64,000 nt of DNA. Source: Bacteroidales bacterium UBA6401. GTDB taxonomy: Bacteria; Bacteroidota; Bacteroidia; Bacteroidales; UBA932. The notes beneath the pieces are model-generated. The model did not search any database, had not been told where the DNA came from, and was given only the letters and a program-made list of their open reading frames with translations. Below, piece by piece: positions 17,105-24,998 of the stretch. How positions within the stretch are numbered: position 1 is the stretch's first letter; each line of letters opens with the position of its first letter. The stretch lies in NCBI GenBank assembly GCA_002438635.1, contig DJPX01000011.1:1-64000 (forward strand), read 5' to 3'. A program made the translations under genes and the position numbers.

Positions 17105-17596
17105 ATGAAGCTTGGTAGATTTTTCCTATACGCATATATTGTATGTATGTTGTCGGCTTGTGCGAAGGGAGGAAGAGTGATTCCTGCCTCTAAGATGGCC
17201 GACATATATGCAGATATGTTTTTGGCGGATCAATGGATTTCATCGCACTATTCGGAAAGGAGGAAAGCAGATACCACTCTATTCTACGAGCCTATTTTTG
17301 AAAAATACGGATATACGACTACAGATTACGATGCTTCTGTAAAGTATTATATATCAAAACCGGATGATTATTCGAAAATACTAAAAACGGCTGGTCTTAA
17401 GTTAGATAAAAAGGCGAAATACTTACAAAAAGTCGATGATTATTATAATAATCATAAGCCGGAATTCTCGCCTTATGTATCTAAAGAATTTAACTTGGAC
17501 TCGCTTATGAGTCGCGACACTATGATGAAATGGCATATTTCAGATACGCTTTCAAATGCAGATACACTAATTAATCCTAATGAACAATATGAATAA
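17105..17596 (+). CDS. DUF4296-family lipoprotein
   Basis: A 163-residue lipoprotein with signal peptide and lipobox CMLSAC (Cys near residue 19). The mature part has MADIYADMFLADQW and then a Tyr/Asp-rich helical region (FEKYGYTTTDYDASVKYYI), matching DUF4296, a Bacteroidetes family of unknown function. It starts 7 bases after pheT and its end overlaps deoC. The cellular role cannot be inferred from its neighbours. Confidence 0.78.
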   Translation: MKLGRFFLYAYIVCMLSACAKGGRVIPASKMADIYADMFLADQWISSHYSERRKADTTLFYEPIFEKYGYTTTDYDASVKYYISKPDDYSKILKTAGLKLDKKAKYLQKVDDYYNNHKPEFSPYVSKEFNLDSLMSRDTMMKWHISDTLSNADTLINPNEQYE

Positions 17597-18374
17597 GACA
17601 GAAATCTTAAAAAAATGTTTTGCTTTCATGGACTTAACCACATTACATCCAGAAGATACAGAAAATAGTGTGAAGAATCTTGTAGACAAAGTGAGTGAAT
17701 TTCACCTGCTTTATCCGTCATATCCGCTTCCGGCATCTATTTGCGTGTATCCTAATTTTGCTCATGTGGTAAGGGATCATCGTATAAGTCCTGAACTGCA
17801 TGTTACTACAGTGGCTGGGTGCTTCCCTTCATCTCAGAGTTTTCCACAAGTAAAGGAGTTGGAGGTAAAGATGGCTATTGAAGATGGAGCCGATGAGGTA
17901 GATATAGTATTGGCCTTAAATGCTTTCCTGGCAGGAGATAAGGAGAGGGCATATCAAGAAATCGCTCGAATTAAGGATATATGTACTGCAAGAGGAGTAC
18001 TTCTAAAAGTCATACTTGAAACTGGTATATTGAAAACCGAGCAGTTGATCCACGATGCTTCTATGCTCGCTATGGAAGCAGGGGCAGATTTTATCAAGAC
18101 TTCTACTGGAAAGGTGAGTGTGAATGCTACGCCTGAGGCCGCAAGAGTTATGTGCTATGCCATTAAGGAATATTATGAGAAAACCGGCCGAAAGGTCGGA
18201 TTTAAAGCAGCAGGTGGAGTGTCCACTGCAGACGAGGCTTTACAATATTATGAAATAGGTGAAAGCATACTTGGAGCAGAGTGGTTGAATAAGAATCTTT
18301 TTCGATTCGGCGTGAGTCGGCTAGGCAATTCGCTTGTCTCAGCCATAGAAAATGAAGAGATAAAATTCTTTTAA
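17580..18374 (+). CDS. deoC: Deoxyribose-phosphate aldolase
   Basis: Converts 2-deoxyribose-5-phosphate to glyceraldehyde-3-phosphate and acetaldehyde in deoxynucleoside catabolism. The Schiff-base lysine lies in GADFIKTSTGK (about residue 172); other hallmarks are EVDIVLALNAF (about 105), LLKVILETG (about 140) and GFKAAGGVSTADEAL (about 208). Two in-frame ATGs, 17580 and 17589, are possible starts; both lie inside the end of the upstream gene. A strong terminator follows. Confidence 0.94.
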   Translation: MNNMNKTEILKKCFAFMDLTTLHPEDTENSVKNLVDKVSEFHLLYPSYPLPASICVYPNFAHVVRDHRISPELHVTTVAGCFPSSQSFPQVKELEVKMAIEDGADEVDIVLALNAFLAGDKERAYQEIARIKDICTARGVLLKVILETGILKTEQLIHDASMLAMEAGADFIKTSTGKVSVNATPEAARVMCYAIKEYYEKTGRKVGFKAAGGVSTADEALQYYEIGESILGAEWLNKNLFRFGVSRLGNSLVSAIENEEIKFF

Positions 18375-18391
18375 TTAACAAATTATAAATT

Positions 18392-18426
18392 AGCCGTGTA
18401 AACTCGTTTTTACACGGCTTTTTTTT
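18392..18426 (+). terminator. Terminator after deoC
   Basis: AGCCGTGTAAA (18392-18402) pairs perfectly with TTTACACGGCT (18409-18419) and is followed by a run of T to 18426. It is an ideal intrinsic terminator for the ftsY-pheT-DUF4296-deoC transcript. Confidence 0.9.
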
Positions 18427-18427
18427 A

Positions 18428-18435
18428 TACATTTG
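18428..18435 (+). promoter_or_regulatory. -7 box for the HELAH lipoprotein gene
   Basis: TACATTTG matches TAnnTTTG and lies 16 bases before the ATG at 18452, directly behind the upstream terminator. It supports the ATG at 18452 over the in-frame TTG at 18446. Confidence 0.55.
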
Positions 18436-18451
18436 CAAAAACAACTTGTCT

Positions 18452-20041
18452 ATGAAAACTTTGAGAATTCTTATCGCAGGAGTGGCAGTAGCTGTTTCAT
18501 CTTGCAATGGCACCCTTTCCGATAATGGAGGTGGTAAATATGGATATGACGATGGTCATAGCATTTCACACGAAATGATAGTTTTAGGAAAACAACTAGA
18601 AGATCCATATTCCCTTGCCAATATGACAAAGGCATTTGCCTCACTATATCCCACTAAGGCGGATGTCGTTCAGTTGGAGGCTACGGATTATTATGTAAGG
18701 CTTTTGCCGCGTGATGAAGAAGATTTGCGTCATCTGGAGGCGCTTGGGGTGAAGATGCTTGATCATCCGCTTGATTATCAGATTGTCGAAGAAGGGGATT
18801 ATTATCATGATCCGGAGATCCCGGAAGGAAACATTACTTGGCAGTATGCTGTAGTGCCACCGGATTTTGAAGCTCCATCGGGAGTGAAATGTGAGCTGAT
18901 GCATAAATGTTATTTGGCAGAAGCGGAAAATGTTACCAAAGCCGGACTTGATTGGGTAGATTGGGATGCTGTGGAGGAACAGTCGTATCGCTTGACGGGA
19001 AATTCGGAACTATTATGTCCGCAGACAAAGGGTAAAACGGAGGCGAAAATACCTTCGGGGAGGATAACAATCGTGGATAAAGACTTCGACACTGAACCTA
19101 TTGGCGTGTCTGGAGTACAGGTCTCGTGTAATGTGTTTGTGAAATTCGACAGGTGCTATGCTGATGATGAGGGGTATTATAAAATGAAAAAAAGTTTCAA
19201 ATCCAAGCCCCGTTATCGCCTGGTCTTTACTAATAGAAAGGGTTTTACACAAGGTATAAATGCCATATTTGTAAAAGGTTCAATATCAACATTAGGGAAA
19301 CATTCTCCAGAGGGTTATAGTATATGTGTCACCGAGAATTCTGAGAAAAAGCTTTTCAAGAGATGTGTCATTAACAATGCAGCGTATGATTACTATGAAA
19401 GCTGTTCGGCCAATGGTGTAAAGATAAAAACACCTCCCTCTAATCTAACGATATGGGCCTTCTCTCCTATGCAGTCGAGTGCTACTTTGATGCTCCATCA
19501 GGGTGCTATACTGGATATTGATATGATTCAGGAAATCATAGGCGTATATACTCCAATAGTAAAACTATTTTTACCGGATGTGATATTAGGAACAAAAAAT
19601 CATAACGATTATGCCTCTCTATATCACTTAGTTCAGCATGAATTGGCGCATGCAAGCCATTATATGCAAGTGGGCAATAAGTATTGGGATAAGTATGCCA
19701 TGATGATACTTCGGTCATACTTATCATCTGGAGGAGTAACATACGGAACGGGTACGGAGGAAGATTCAGGGTACTGTGAGATAGGGGAGATGTGGGCATA
19801 TTATATCGAAAATATTCTCTATAGGGAGCGATACGAGGATTGGTCTACGACCTTTGGAGATAGGTATTGGTTCCATCCTGAGATATTCCTCTATATGGAT
19901 AAAAGGGGCTTAAATAGATTTAAAATATTCGCTGCACTCACATCCGATGTTACGCAGCGAGATGAATTGAGGGCAAGGCTGCTAGTACTATATCCAGAAT
20001 GTAAAAGCGTTATAAATGAAGCGTTTAATAAATACTTGTAA
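18452..20041 (+). CDS. Lipoprotein with zinc-peptidase HELAH motif
   Basis: A 529-residue predicted lipoprotein: signal peptide with lipobox AVSSC (Cys near residue 18). A central region (about residues 195-260; PIGVSGVQVSCNVF, CYADDEGYYKMKKSF) resembles a carboxypeptidase-regulatory-like beta domain. The C-terminal half has VQHELAHASHY with His396-Glu-Leu-Ala-His400, the zinc-binding signature of gluzincin-type peptidases, and a downstream ESGYCEIGEMWAYYIEN segment (about 433-450) that could supply the third ligand. I do not recognise a named peptidase family. The next gene, a small outer-membrane barrel, starts 2 bases downstream, so the pair probably works at the outer membrane. Confidence 0.7.
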   Translation: MKTLRILIAGVAVAVSSCNGTLSDNGGGKYGYDDGHSISHEMIVLGKQLEDPYSLANMTKAFASLYPTKADVVQLEATDYYVRLLPRDEEDLRHLEALGVKMLDHPLDYQIVEEGDYYHDPEIPEGNITWQYAVVPPDFEAPSGVKCELMHKCYLAEAENVTKAGLDWVDWDAVEEQSYRLTGNSELLCPQTKGKTEAKIPSGRITIVDKDFDTEPIGVSGVQVSCNVFVKFDRCYADDEGYYKMKKSFKSKPRYRLVFTNRKGFTQGINAIFVKGSISTLGKHSPEGYSICVTENSEKKLFKRCVINNAAYDYYESCSANGVKIKTPPSNLTIWAFSPMQSSATLMLHQGAILDIDMIQEIIGVYTPIVKLFLPDVILGTKNHNDYASLYHLVQHELAHASHYMQVGNKYWDKYAMMILRSYLSSGGVTYGTGTEEDSGYCEIGEMWAYYIENILYRERYEDWSTTFGDRYWFHPEIFLYMDKRGLNRFKIFAALTSDVTQRDELRARLLVLYPECKSVINEAFNKYL

Positions 20042-20042
20042 A

Positions 20043-20582
20043 ATGAAATCATTAGATGTTAAAAAATTTTTCATATTGGCGCTAGTCTTGCGCGTGAGTG
20101 TAGGGCTAGCTTTTTCCCAAACAAAGGTAAGTGTTTCGACTAATTTTGTCGATTATATTGAAGGTGGAACGCTGAATATTGATGCCTCCGTGTCAATGTC
20201 ACGGCACTGGACTATAGGGTCTATGATGAGATATAACCCATATTCTGATACACAAAAGCAGCGGACTATTTCAGTTGGGGTAAAATATTGGCCTTGGTAT
20301 GTTTATTCAGGGTGGTGGCTTTCAAGTGGAGCGAAGTATCAGGAGTTCAGTGATAGAGGAGAATACCTAAAAGAAGGTGATCGGCTGGGGGCTATGTTAT
20401 GGGCCGGTCATTCATGGATGCTTAACAAACATTTTAATATAGACCTTGGATGGGGTATATGGGGAGGGTATGAAACCTATTTGGAGTATGGATGTGAAAC
20501 ATGTGCTCGGATTCGTTCAAAGGGTGATGCTTATTTCGTAAGGCCGGACCAGTTTATGCTTTCGGTATCATATATTTTCTGA
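20043..20582 (+). CDS. DUF3575-like outer-membrane beta-barrel protein
   Basis: A 179-residue exported protein: signal peptide ending near AFSQ, then alternating hydrophobic and aromatic strands (HWTIGSMMRYNPYS, TISVGVKYWPWYVYSGWWLS, FNIDLGWGIWGGYE) and a C-terminal aromatic residue (SVSYIF), as in outer-membrane barrels. The pattern fits DUF3575 of Bacteroidetes. An in-frame ATG at 20016 is less likely because it lies inside the upstream gene and gives a poor signal peptide. It is coupled to the HELAH lipoprotein gene. Function unknown. Confidence 0.7.
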   Translation: MKSLDVKKFFILALVLRVSVGLAFSQTKVSVSTNFVDYIEGGTLNIDASVSMSRHWTIGSMMRYNPYSDTQKQRTISVGVKYWPWYVYSGWWLSSGAKYQEFSDRGEYLKEGDRLGAMLWAGHSWMLNKHFNIDLGWGIWGGYETYLEYGCETCARIRSKGDAYFVRPDQFMLSVSYIF

Positions 20583-20591
20583 AATTTTTGC

Positions 20592-20599
20592 TATATTTG
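20592..20599 (+). promoter_or_regulatory. -7 box for tRNA-Leu
   Basis: TATATTTG is a full consensus match ending 9 bases before the tRNA 5' end. A TTTTC run near 20575-20579 could serve as the upstream element. Confidence 0.6.
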
Positions 20600-20608
20600 C
20601 ACTCCCTT

Positions 20609-20691
20609 GCGCGGGTGGCGAAATGGTAGACGCGCTAGTTTCAGGAGCTAGTGTCAATTGCGACATGTGAGTTCGAGTCTCATCTCGCGCA
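20609..20691 (+). tRNA. tRNA-Leu (anticodon CAG)
   Basis: Acceptor stem GCGCGGG (20609-20615) pairs with CTCGCGC (20684-20690), followed by discriminator A. The anticodon loop TTCAGGA gives CAG, which reads CTG codons. A long variable arm, as expected for a class II tRNA, lies between the anticodon stem and the T-arm (GAGTTCGAGTCTC). CCA is not encoded. Confidence 0.94.
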
Positions 20692-20745
20692 CTTTATGAG
20701 CGGAAGTTATTACTAGTTAATGACTTCCCCTTTTTGAGGTAGTGT

Positions 20746-22551
20746 ATGACAGAAATTAGAAATATTGCTATAATCGCACATGTTGACCATGGTAAGACGA
20801 CTCTTGTAGACAGGATGATTTATCAGGCTAACCTGGTTCGTCAGCCTGAAAATCTTGGCCAATTGATCTTGGATAACAACGACTTGGAGAGGGAGAGAGG
20901 AATTACAATATTGGCAAAAAATGTGTCTGTAACTTATAAAGGGGTTAAAATTAATATTATAGATACACCTGGGCACAGCGACTTCGGTGGCGAAGTGGAG
21001 CGAGTCTTGAATATGGCTGATGGCGTATTGCTTTTAGTGGATGCGTTTGAAGGCTGTATGCCTCAGACGAGGTTCGTGCTCCAGAAGGCTTTGCAACTTG
21101 GGAAAAAGCCTATCGTGGTAATTAATAAGGTGGATAAACCTAATTGCCGCCCATACGAGGTTCAAGATGAGGTTTTTGACCTGATGTTCAATCTTAACGC
21201 TAATGAAGAGCAGCTTGATTTTAAGACGGTGTACGGCTCTGCAAAACAGGGCTGGATGTCTCTTGATCCTGATAAACCTACAAAAGATATCACACCCCTT
21301 TTAGATGTTATCTTGGAGGAAATCCCTGCTCCTGCTATAGTTGAAGGTACACCTCAAATGTTGATTTCTTCATTGGAGTATAGTCCGTATGTGGGTAGAA
21401 TTGCCATAGGGAAAATTACAAGAGGCTCTCTAAAGGCTGGGCAACAGGTAAGCCTATGTAAAAGATACGATGTCATACAGAAGCAGAAAATCAAGCAGCT
21501 AATGGTCTTCGAAGGCCTTGGAAAGGCTACTGTGGACGAAGTGCATTGCGGTGATATTTGTGCGGTTGTGGGTATTGAGGGATTCGAAATAGGTGATACC
21601 ATCGCCGATTATGAGAATCCGGAAGCCCTTCCTCCTATTGCCGTCGATGAACCTACTATGAGTATGCTCTTTACGATAAACAATTCTCCATTTTTCGGGA
21701 AAGATGGTAAATTCGTAACTTCCAGACATATAAAGGATAGGTTGGAAAAGGAGCTGGAGAAAAATCTTGCTTTAAGAGTTAAACCGGGTCTTTCCGCTGA
21801 TTCTTTCGTGGTTTATGGGCGCGGAGTTCTTCATCTTTCAGTCTTGATAGAGACTATGCGCCGTGAAGGTTTTGAACTTCAGGTGGGACAGCCTAAGGTA
21901 TTGGACAAAACGATCGGGGGACAAAGATGTGAACCTATTGAAGAGCTTTCTATAGAAGTGCCGGAGCAGTTTGTGGGAGCTGCCATTGAGATAGCGACAA
22001 GGCGTAAGGGTGCTTTGATCCACATGGAGCCGAGGGGAGATAGAACCCTGCTTGAATTCGAAATACCTACACGTGGACTTATGGGGTTGAGGAGCAACTT
22101 GCTGACTGCATCTCAAGGTGAGGCTGTGGTGGCTCATCGTTTTAAGGATTATCAGCCATATAAGGGTGATATAGAACGTAGAAGCAATGGTTCCCTAGTG
22201 TCTTTGGAGACAGGTGTAGCAAGTGCATACGCTATGAACAAACTGTTGGATAGAGGGCGTTTCTTTGTGGAGCCCGGAGAAGAGATATATGCAGGCCAAG
22301 TAGTGGGAGAGCATACTAGGGAGAGAGATTTGAATGTAAATATCTGTAAGACAAAGAAACTAACGAATGTGCGTGCAGCAGGCTCGGATGAGAAGATAAT
22401 TTTACCTCCGGCCATAAAGTTTTCTCTTGAAGAGGCACTTGAGTACATTCAAGAGGATGAACTTGTCGAGGTAACACCACATTATATGCGTATACGCAAG
22501 GTCTTGTTGGATCCTTTGGCTAGAAAGAGAAATAGCGATAACATAGATTGA
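20746..22551 (+). CDS. typA: Ribosome-associated GTPase TypA/BipA
   Basis: An EF-G-like GTPase that helps 50S assembly and translation under stress. G motifs: AHVDHGKTTLVD (about residue 10), ERGITILAKN (about 51), DTPGHSDFGGEVERVLNMAD (about 73) and INKVDKP (about 127). The domain II/III/V arrangement and BipA-specific C-terminal domain (about 480-600) follow. Length 601 is normal. First gene of typA-DUF177-rpmF-tRNA-Arg. Confidence 0.95.
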   Translation: MTEIRNIAIIAHVDHGKTTLVDRMIYQANLVRQPENLGQLILDNNDLERERGITILAKNVSVTYKGVKINIIDTPGHSDFGGEVERVLNMADGVLLLVDAFEGCMPQTRFVLQKALQLGKKPIVVINKVDKPNCRPYEVQDEVFDLMFNLNANEEQLDFKTVYGSAKQGWMSLDPDKPTKDITPLLDVILEEIPAPAIVEGTPQMLISSLEYSPYVGRIAIGKITRGSLKAGQQVSLCKRYDVIQKQKIKQLMVFEGLGKATVDEVHCGDICAVVGIEGFEIGDTIADYENPEALPPIAVDEPTMSMLFTINNSPFFGKDGKFVTSRHIKDRLEKELEKNLALRVKPGLSADSFVVYGRGVLHLSVLIETMRREGFELQVGQPKVLDKTIGGQRCEPIEELSIEVPEQFVGAAIEIATRRKGALIHMEPRGDRTLLEFEIPTRGLMGLRSNLLTASQGEAVVAHRFKDYQPYKGDIERRSNGSLVSLETGVASAYAMNKLLDRGRFFVEPGEEIYAGQVVGEHTRERDLNVNICKTKKLTNVRAAGSDEKIILPPAIKFSLEEALEYIQEDELVEVTPHYMRIRKVLLDPLARKRNSDNID

Positions 22552-22577
22552 TAATAGAAAAAATTTTATTAAATTTG
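22548..22577 (+). promoter_or_regulatory. Possible internal promoter before DUF177/rpmF
   Basis: TTG at 22548-22550 and TAAATTTG at 22570-22577 match the Bacteroidetes -33 and -7 elements with a 19-base spacer. It would give rpmF and tRNA-Arg a promoter independent of typA. It overlaps the candidate TTG start codons of the DUF177 gene, so both readings cannot be fully used on one transcript. Confidence 0.4.
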
Positions 22578-22961
22578 CAACCCTTTGTAGTAGACTTAAG
22601 TAGTATAGGTGCTGGTGCGAAAGCTTTCAGCGCCATTGCTGACAAACAGTTCTTTGATAAATTCGAGAATGCCGAGATATTGGATGCCCATATTGAAGTG
22701 GATTATTCAGTTAAGAATAAGGGCGCTAGCGTAGATGTTTCTTGTCGTATGGTGGGCGAGGTTAAGGTGCCTTGTGATCTATGCTTGGAACCTGTGACTA
22801 TACCAGTGGATACGGAATTCGAGGAAAATTACATTCCACAGGGTAATGAGCTTGATTTGAGTCAAGATATTTATGATTATGTAGTAACTTCACTTCCGCT
22901 TAGAAGAGTTCATCCTGATGGGGAATGTAACGAAGAGACTACAAAGTATATAAGTAAATAA
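22548..22961 (+). CDS. DUF177 (YceD-like) protein
   Basis: Found almost always directly before rpmF, as here, and linked to 23S rRNA and 50S maturation in other bacteria. The family signature VPCDLCLEP with paired Cys (about residue 75) is present, plus a C-terminal LRRVHPDGECN. No ATG exists near the expected start. TTG at 22548 overlaps the typA stop; a second in-frame TTG at 22575 would place the start right before the conserved PFVVDLSSIG strand. The N-terminus is therefore uncertain by nine residues. Confidence 0.85.
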   Translation: MIIEKILLNLQPFVVDLSSIGAGAKAFSAIADKQFFDKFENAEILDAHIEVDYSVKNKGASVDVSCRMVGEVKVPCDLCLEPVTIPVDTEFEENYIPQGNELDLSQDIYDYVVTSLPLRRVHPDGECNEETTKYISK

Positions 22962-22981
22962 TAATTTAAAAGAATAAGAAA

Positions 22982-23164
22982 ATGGCACATCCAAAACACA
23001 AATTCTCTAAACAGAGAACAGCTAAGAGACGTACGCACGATTTTGCGCCTGTACCTACTCTTGCTACTTGTCCGAATTGTGGCGCTACCGTCATTTATCA
23101 TCGTGTATGTCCTGAGTGCGGTTACTACAGAGGACGCCAGATTATTGAAAAGAGCGCTGAGTAG
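22982..23164 (+). CDS. rpmF: Ribosomal protein L32
   Basis: A 60-residue large-subunit protein beginning MAHPKHKFSKQRTAKRRTHD. It has a zinc ribbon CPNCG and CPECG (about residues 30 and 43), so it is the zinc-binding form. It sits behind DUF177, as in most bacteria, and 15 bases before tRNA-Arg. Confidence 0.96.
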   Translation: MAHPKHKFSKQRTAKRRTHDFAPVPTLATCPNCGATVIYHRVCPECGYYRGRQIIEKSAE

Positions 23165-23179
23165 TCAGCCGCTCTTAAT

Positions 23180-23251
23180 GGTCTCTTAGTTCAACGGATA
23201 GAACGAAGGTTTCCTAAACCTTAAATACAGGTTCGATTCCTGTAGGGACTA
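23180..23251 (+). tRNA. tRNA-Arg (anticodon CCT)
   Basis: Acceptor GGTCTCT (23180-23186) pairs with AGGGACT (23244-23250) with two G-T wobbles, discriminator A follows. D-arm GTTC/GAAC, anticodon stem AAGGT/ACCTT with loop TTCCTAA giving anticodon CCT for AGG codons; T-arm ACAGG/CCTGT. It probably shares the rpmF transcript, because no promoter fits in the 15-base gap. Confidence 0.93.
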
Positions 23252-23256
23252 CAAAA

Positions 23257-23292
23257 AAAACCTCGAGGTCGTTAAGGCTTCGAGGTTTTTTA
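23257..23292. terminator. Bidirectional terminator between tRNA-Arg and pckA
   Basis: AAACCTCGA pairs with TCGAGGTTT around a loop of about 13 bases. A-rich on the left and T-rich on the right, it works as an intrinsic terminator in both directions and separates the convergent rpmF/tRNA-Arg and pckA transcripts. Confidence 0.8.
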
Positions 23293-23304
23293 TATGTGTT
23301 AGAA

Positions 23305-24912
23305 TTACTCAACTACTGGGCCGGCAGCTACGAGAGCCTTACCTGCTTCGTTGTTCTCGTACTTTTTGAAGTTCTTGATGAAGCGTCCGGCAAGGTCCTT
23401 AGCTTTCTCTTCCCAAACAGATGCGTCAGTATATGTGTCGCGAGGGTCGAGGATGTGTGGATCTACACCTTCCAGCTGTGTAGGAACTTGGAAGTTGAAG
23501 TGAGGAATAACCTTGGTAGGAGCTTTCTCGATAGAGCCATCAAGGATAGCATCGATAATTCCTCTCGTATCTTTGATGGAGATACGCTTCCCTGTACCAT
23601 TCCATCCTGTATTTACCAAATATGCTTTGGTTCCGTTTTTCTCCATCTTCTTTACAAGCTCTTCAGCATATTTTGTAGGATGGAGTTCGAGGAATGCTTG
23701 TCCGAAGCAAGCGGAGAATGTAGGAGTAGGTTCGGTAATTCCGCGTTCTGTTCCTGCAAGCTTAGCAGTAAATCCTGAAAGGAAGTAGTATTTTGTCTGC
23801 TCTGGGGTAAGGATTGATACTGGAGGAAGAACTCCGAATGCATCAGCTGAAAGGAAGATAACTCTCTTAGCAGCAGGACCCTGAGAATAAGGACGAACGA
23901 TATTCTTGATGTGGTAGATAGGGTAAGATACACGGGTGTTTTCAGTTACGCTCTTGTCTGCGAAATCGATTTTTCCGTTTTTATCTACTGTTACATTTTC
24001 AAGAAGAGCATCTCTTGTGATGGCATTGTAGATGTCCGGCTCAGAATCCTTATCAAGGTTTATGACCTTAGCATAGCAACCACCTTCGAGGTTAAATACT
24101 CCTTGATCGTCCCAGCCGTGTTCATCGTCACCGATAAGAAGACGTTTAGGGTCGGTAGAAAGGGTGGTTTTACCTGTTCCTGAAAGTCCGAAGAAGATAG
24201 CGGTATTTTCGCCATTAAGATCGGTATTAGCAGAACAGTGCATAGAAGCGATACCCTTGAGAGGGAGGAAGTAGTTCTGCATTGAGAACATACCTTTCTT
24301 CATCTCACCGCCATACCAAGTATTGAGGATAACTTGCTCTTTGCTGGTTACATTGAAAGCAACAGCGGTTTCAGAGTTAAGACCCAATTCCTTGTAGTTC
24401 TCAACTTTAGCCTTAGCTGCACAATATACTACGAAATCAGGCTCTTGGTCAAATTCGGCCTGATTCTGAGGACGAATGAACATATTAGTAACGAAGTGTG
24501 CCTGCCAAGCGACTTCCATAATGAAGCGAACCTTCATACGGGTGTCCTTGTGGGTTCCGCAGAAACCATCCACGACAAAAAGACGCTTTCCTGAAAGTTG
24601 TTTCTGTGCAAGTCCTTTCAAGATAGCCCAATTTTCTTCGCTAAGAGGGTGATTGTCATTCTTAAATTCGTCTGAAGTCCACCATACGGTGTCTTTAGAC
24701 GTAGCGTCCATTACGATGTATTTGTCTTTAGGACTACGACCAGTATATACACCAGTCATAACATTTACGGCTCCGAGTTCGGTTACTTGTCCTTTTTCGT
24801 AACCTTCGAGACCAGGTTTAGTTTCCTCGTTAAATAAAACCTCATAAGTAGGGTTGTAGAGGACTTCGGTCACACCTGTGATGCCGTACTTTGAAAGATC
24901 AATGTTTGCCAT
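23305..24912 (-). CDS. pckA: Phosphoenolpyruvate carboxykinase (ATP)
   Basis: Interconverts oxaloacetate plus ATP with phosphoenolpyruvate, CO2 and ADP. In Bacteroidetes it usually runs toward oxaloacetate, fixing CO2 on the route to succinate and propionate. Motifs: GRSPKDKYIV (about residue 59), NTWYGGEMKKGMFSMQNY (about 207), the P-loop GLSGTGKTTLSTDPKR (about 242) and the IGDDEHGWDD metal site (about 261). Length 535 is typical. It is a single-gene transcript with a clear promoter at 24959-24988. Confidence 0.96.
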   Translation of the reverse strand: MANIDLSKYGITGVTEVLYNPTYEVLFNEETKPGLEGYEKGQVTELGAVNVMTGVYTGRSPKDKYIVMDATSKDTVWWTSDEFKNDNHPLSEENWAILKGLAQKQLSGKRLFVVDGFCGTHKDTRMKVRFIMEVAWQAHFVTNMFIRPQNQAEFDQEPDFVVYCAAKAKVENYKELGLNSETAVAFNVTSKEQVILNTWYGGEMKKGMFSMQNYFLPLKGIASMHCSANTDLNGENTAIFFGLSGTGKTTLSTDPKRLLIGDDEHGWDDQGVFNLEGGCYAKVINLDKDSEPDIYNAITRDALLENVTVDKNGKIDFADKSVTENTRVSYPIYHIKNIVRPYSQGPAAKRVIFLSADAFGVLPPVSILTPEQTKYYFLSGFTAKLAGTERGITEPTPTFSACFGQAFLELHPTKYAEELVKKMEKNGTKAYLVNTGWNGTGKRISIKDTRGIIDAILDGSIEKAPTKVIPHFNFQVPTQLEGVDPHILDPRDTYTDASVWEEKAKDLAGRFIKNFKKYENNEAGKALVAAGPVVE

Positions 24913-24958
24913 ATTGTAAAGTATAATTTGTATTTTTGTTATACCTGAAAATGCGATG

Positions 24959-24988
24959 CAAAGATAAACATTTTTGACAGATACACAA
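24959..24988 (-). promoter_or_regulatory. Promoter of pckA
   Basis: On the minus strand TTG (24988-24986), 19 bases, then TATCTTTG (24966-24959), a good Bacteroidetes promoter. The predicted 5' untranslated region is about 40 bases. Confidence 0.7.
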
Positions 24989-24998
24989 CTAGCTATTT

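Noticed and set aside
18446..18451. TTG start at 18446 for the HELAH lipoprotein
   Set aside because: The ATG two codons later gives a standard signal peptide and better spacing from the -7 box.
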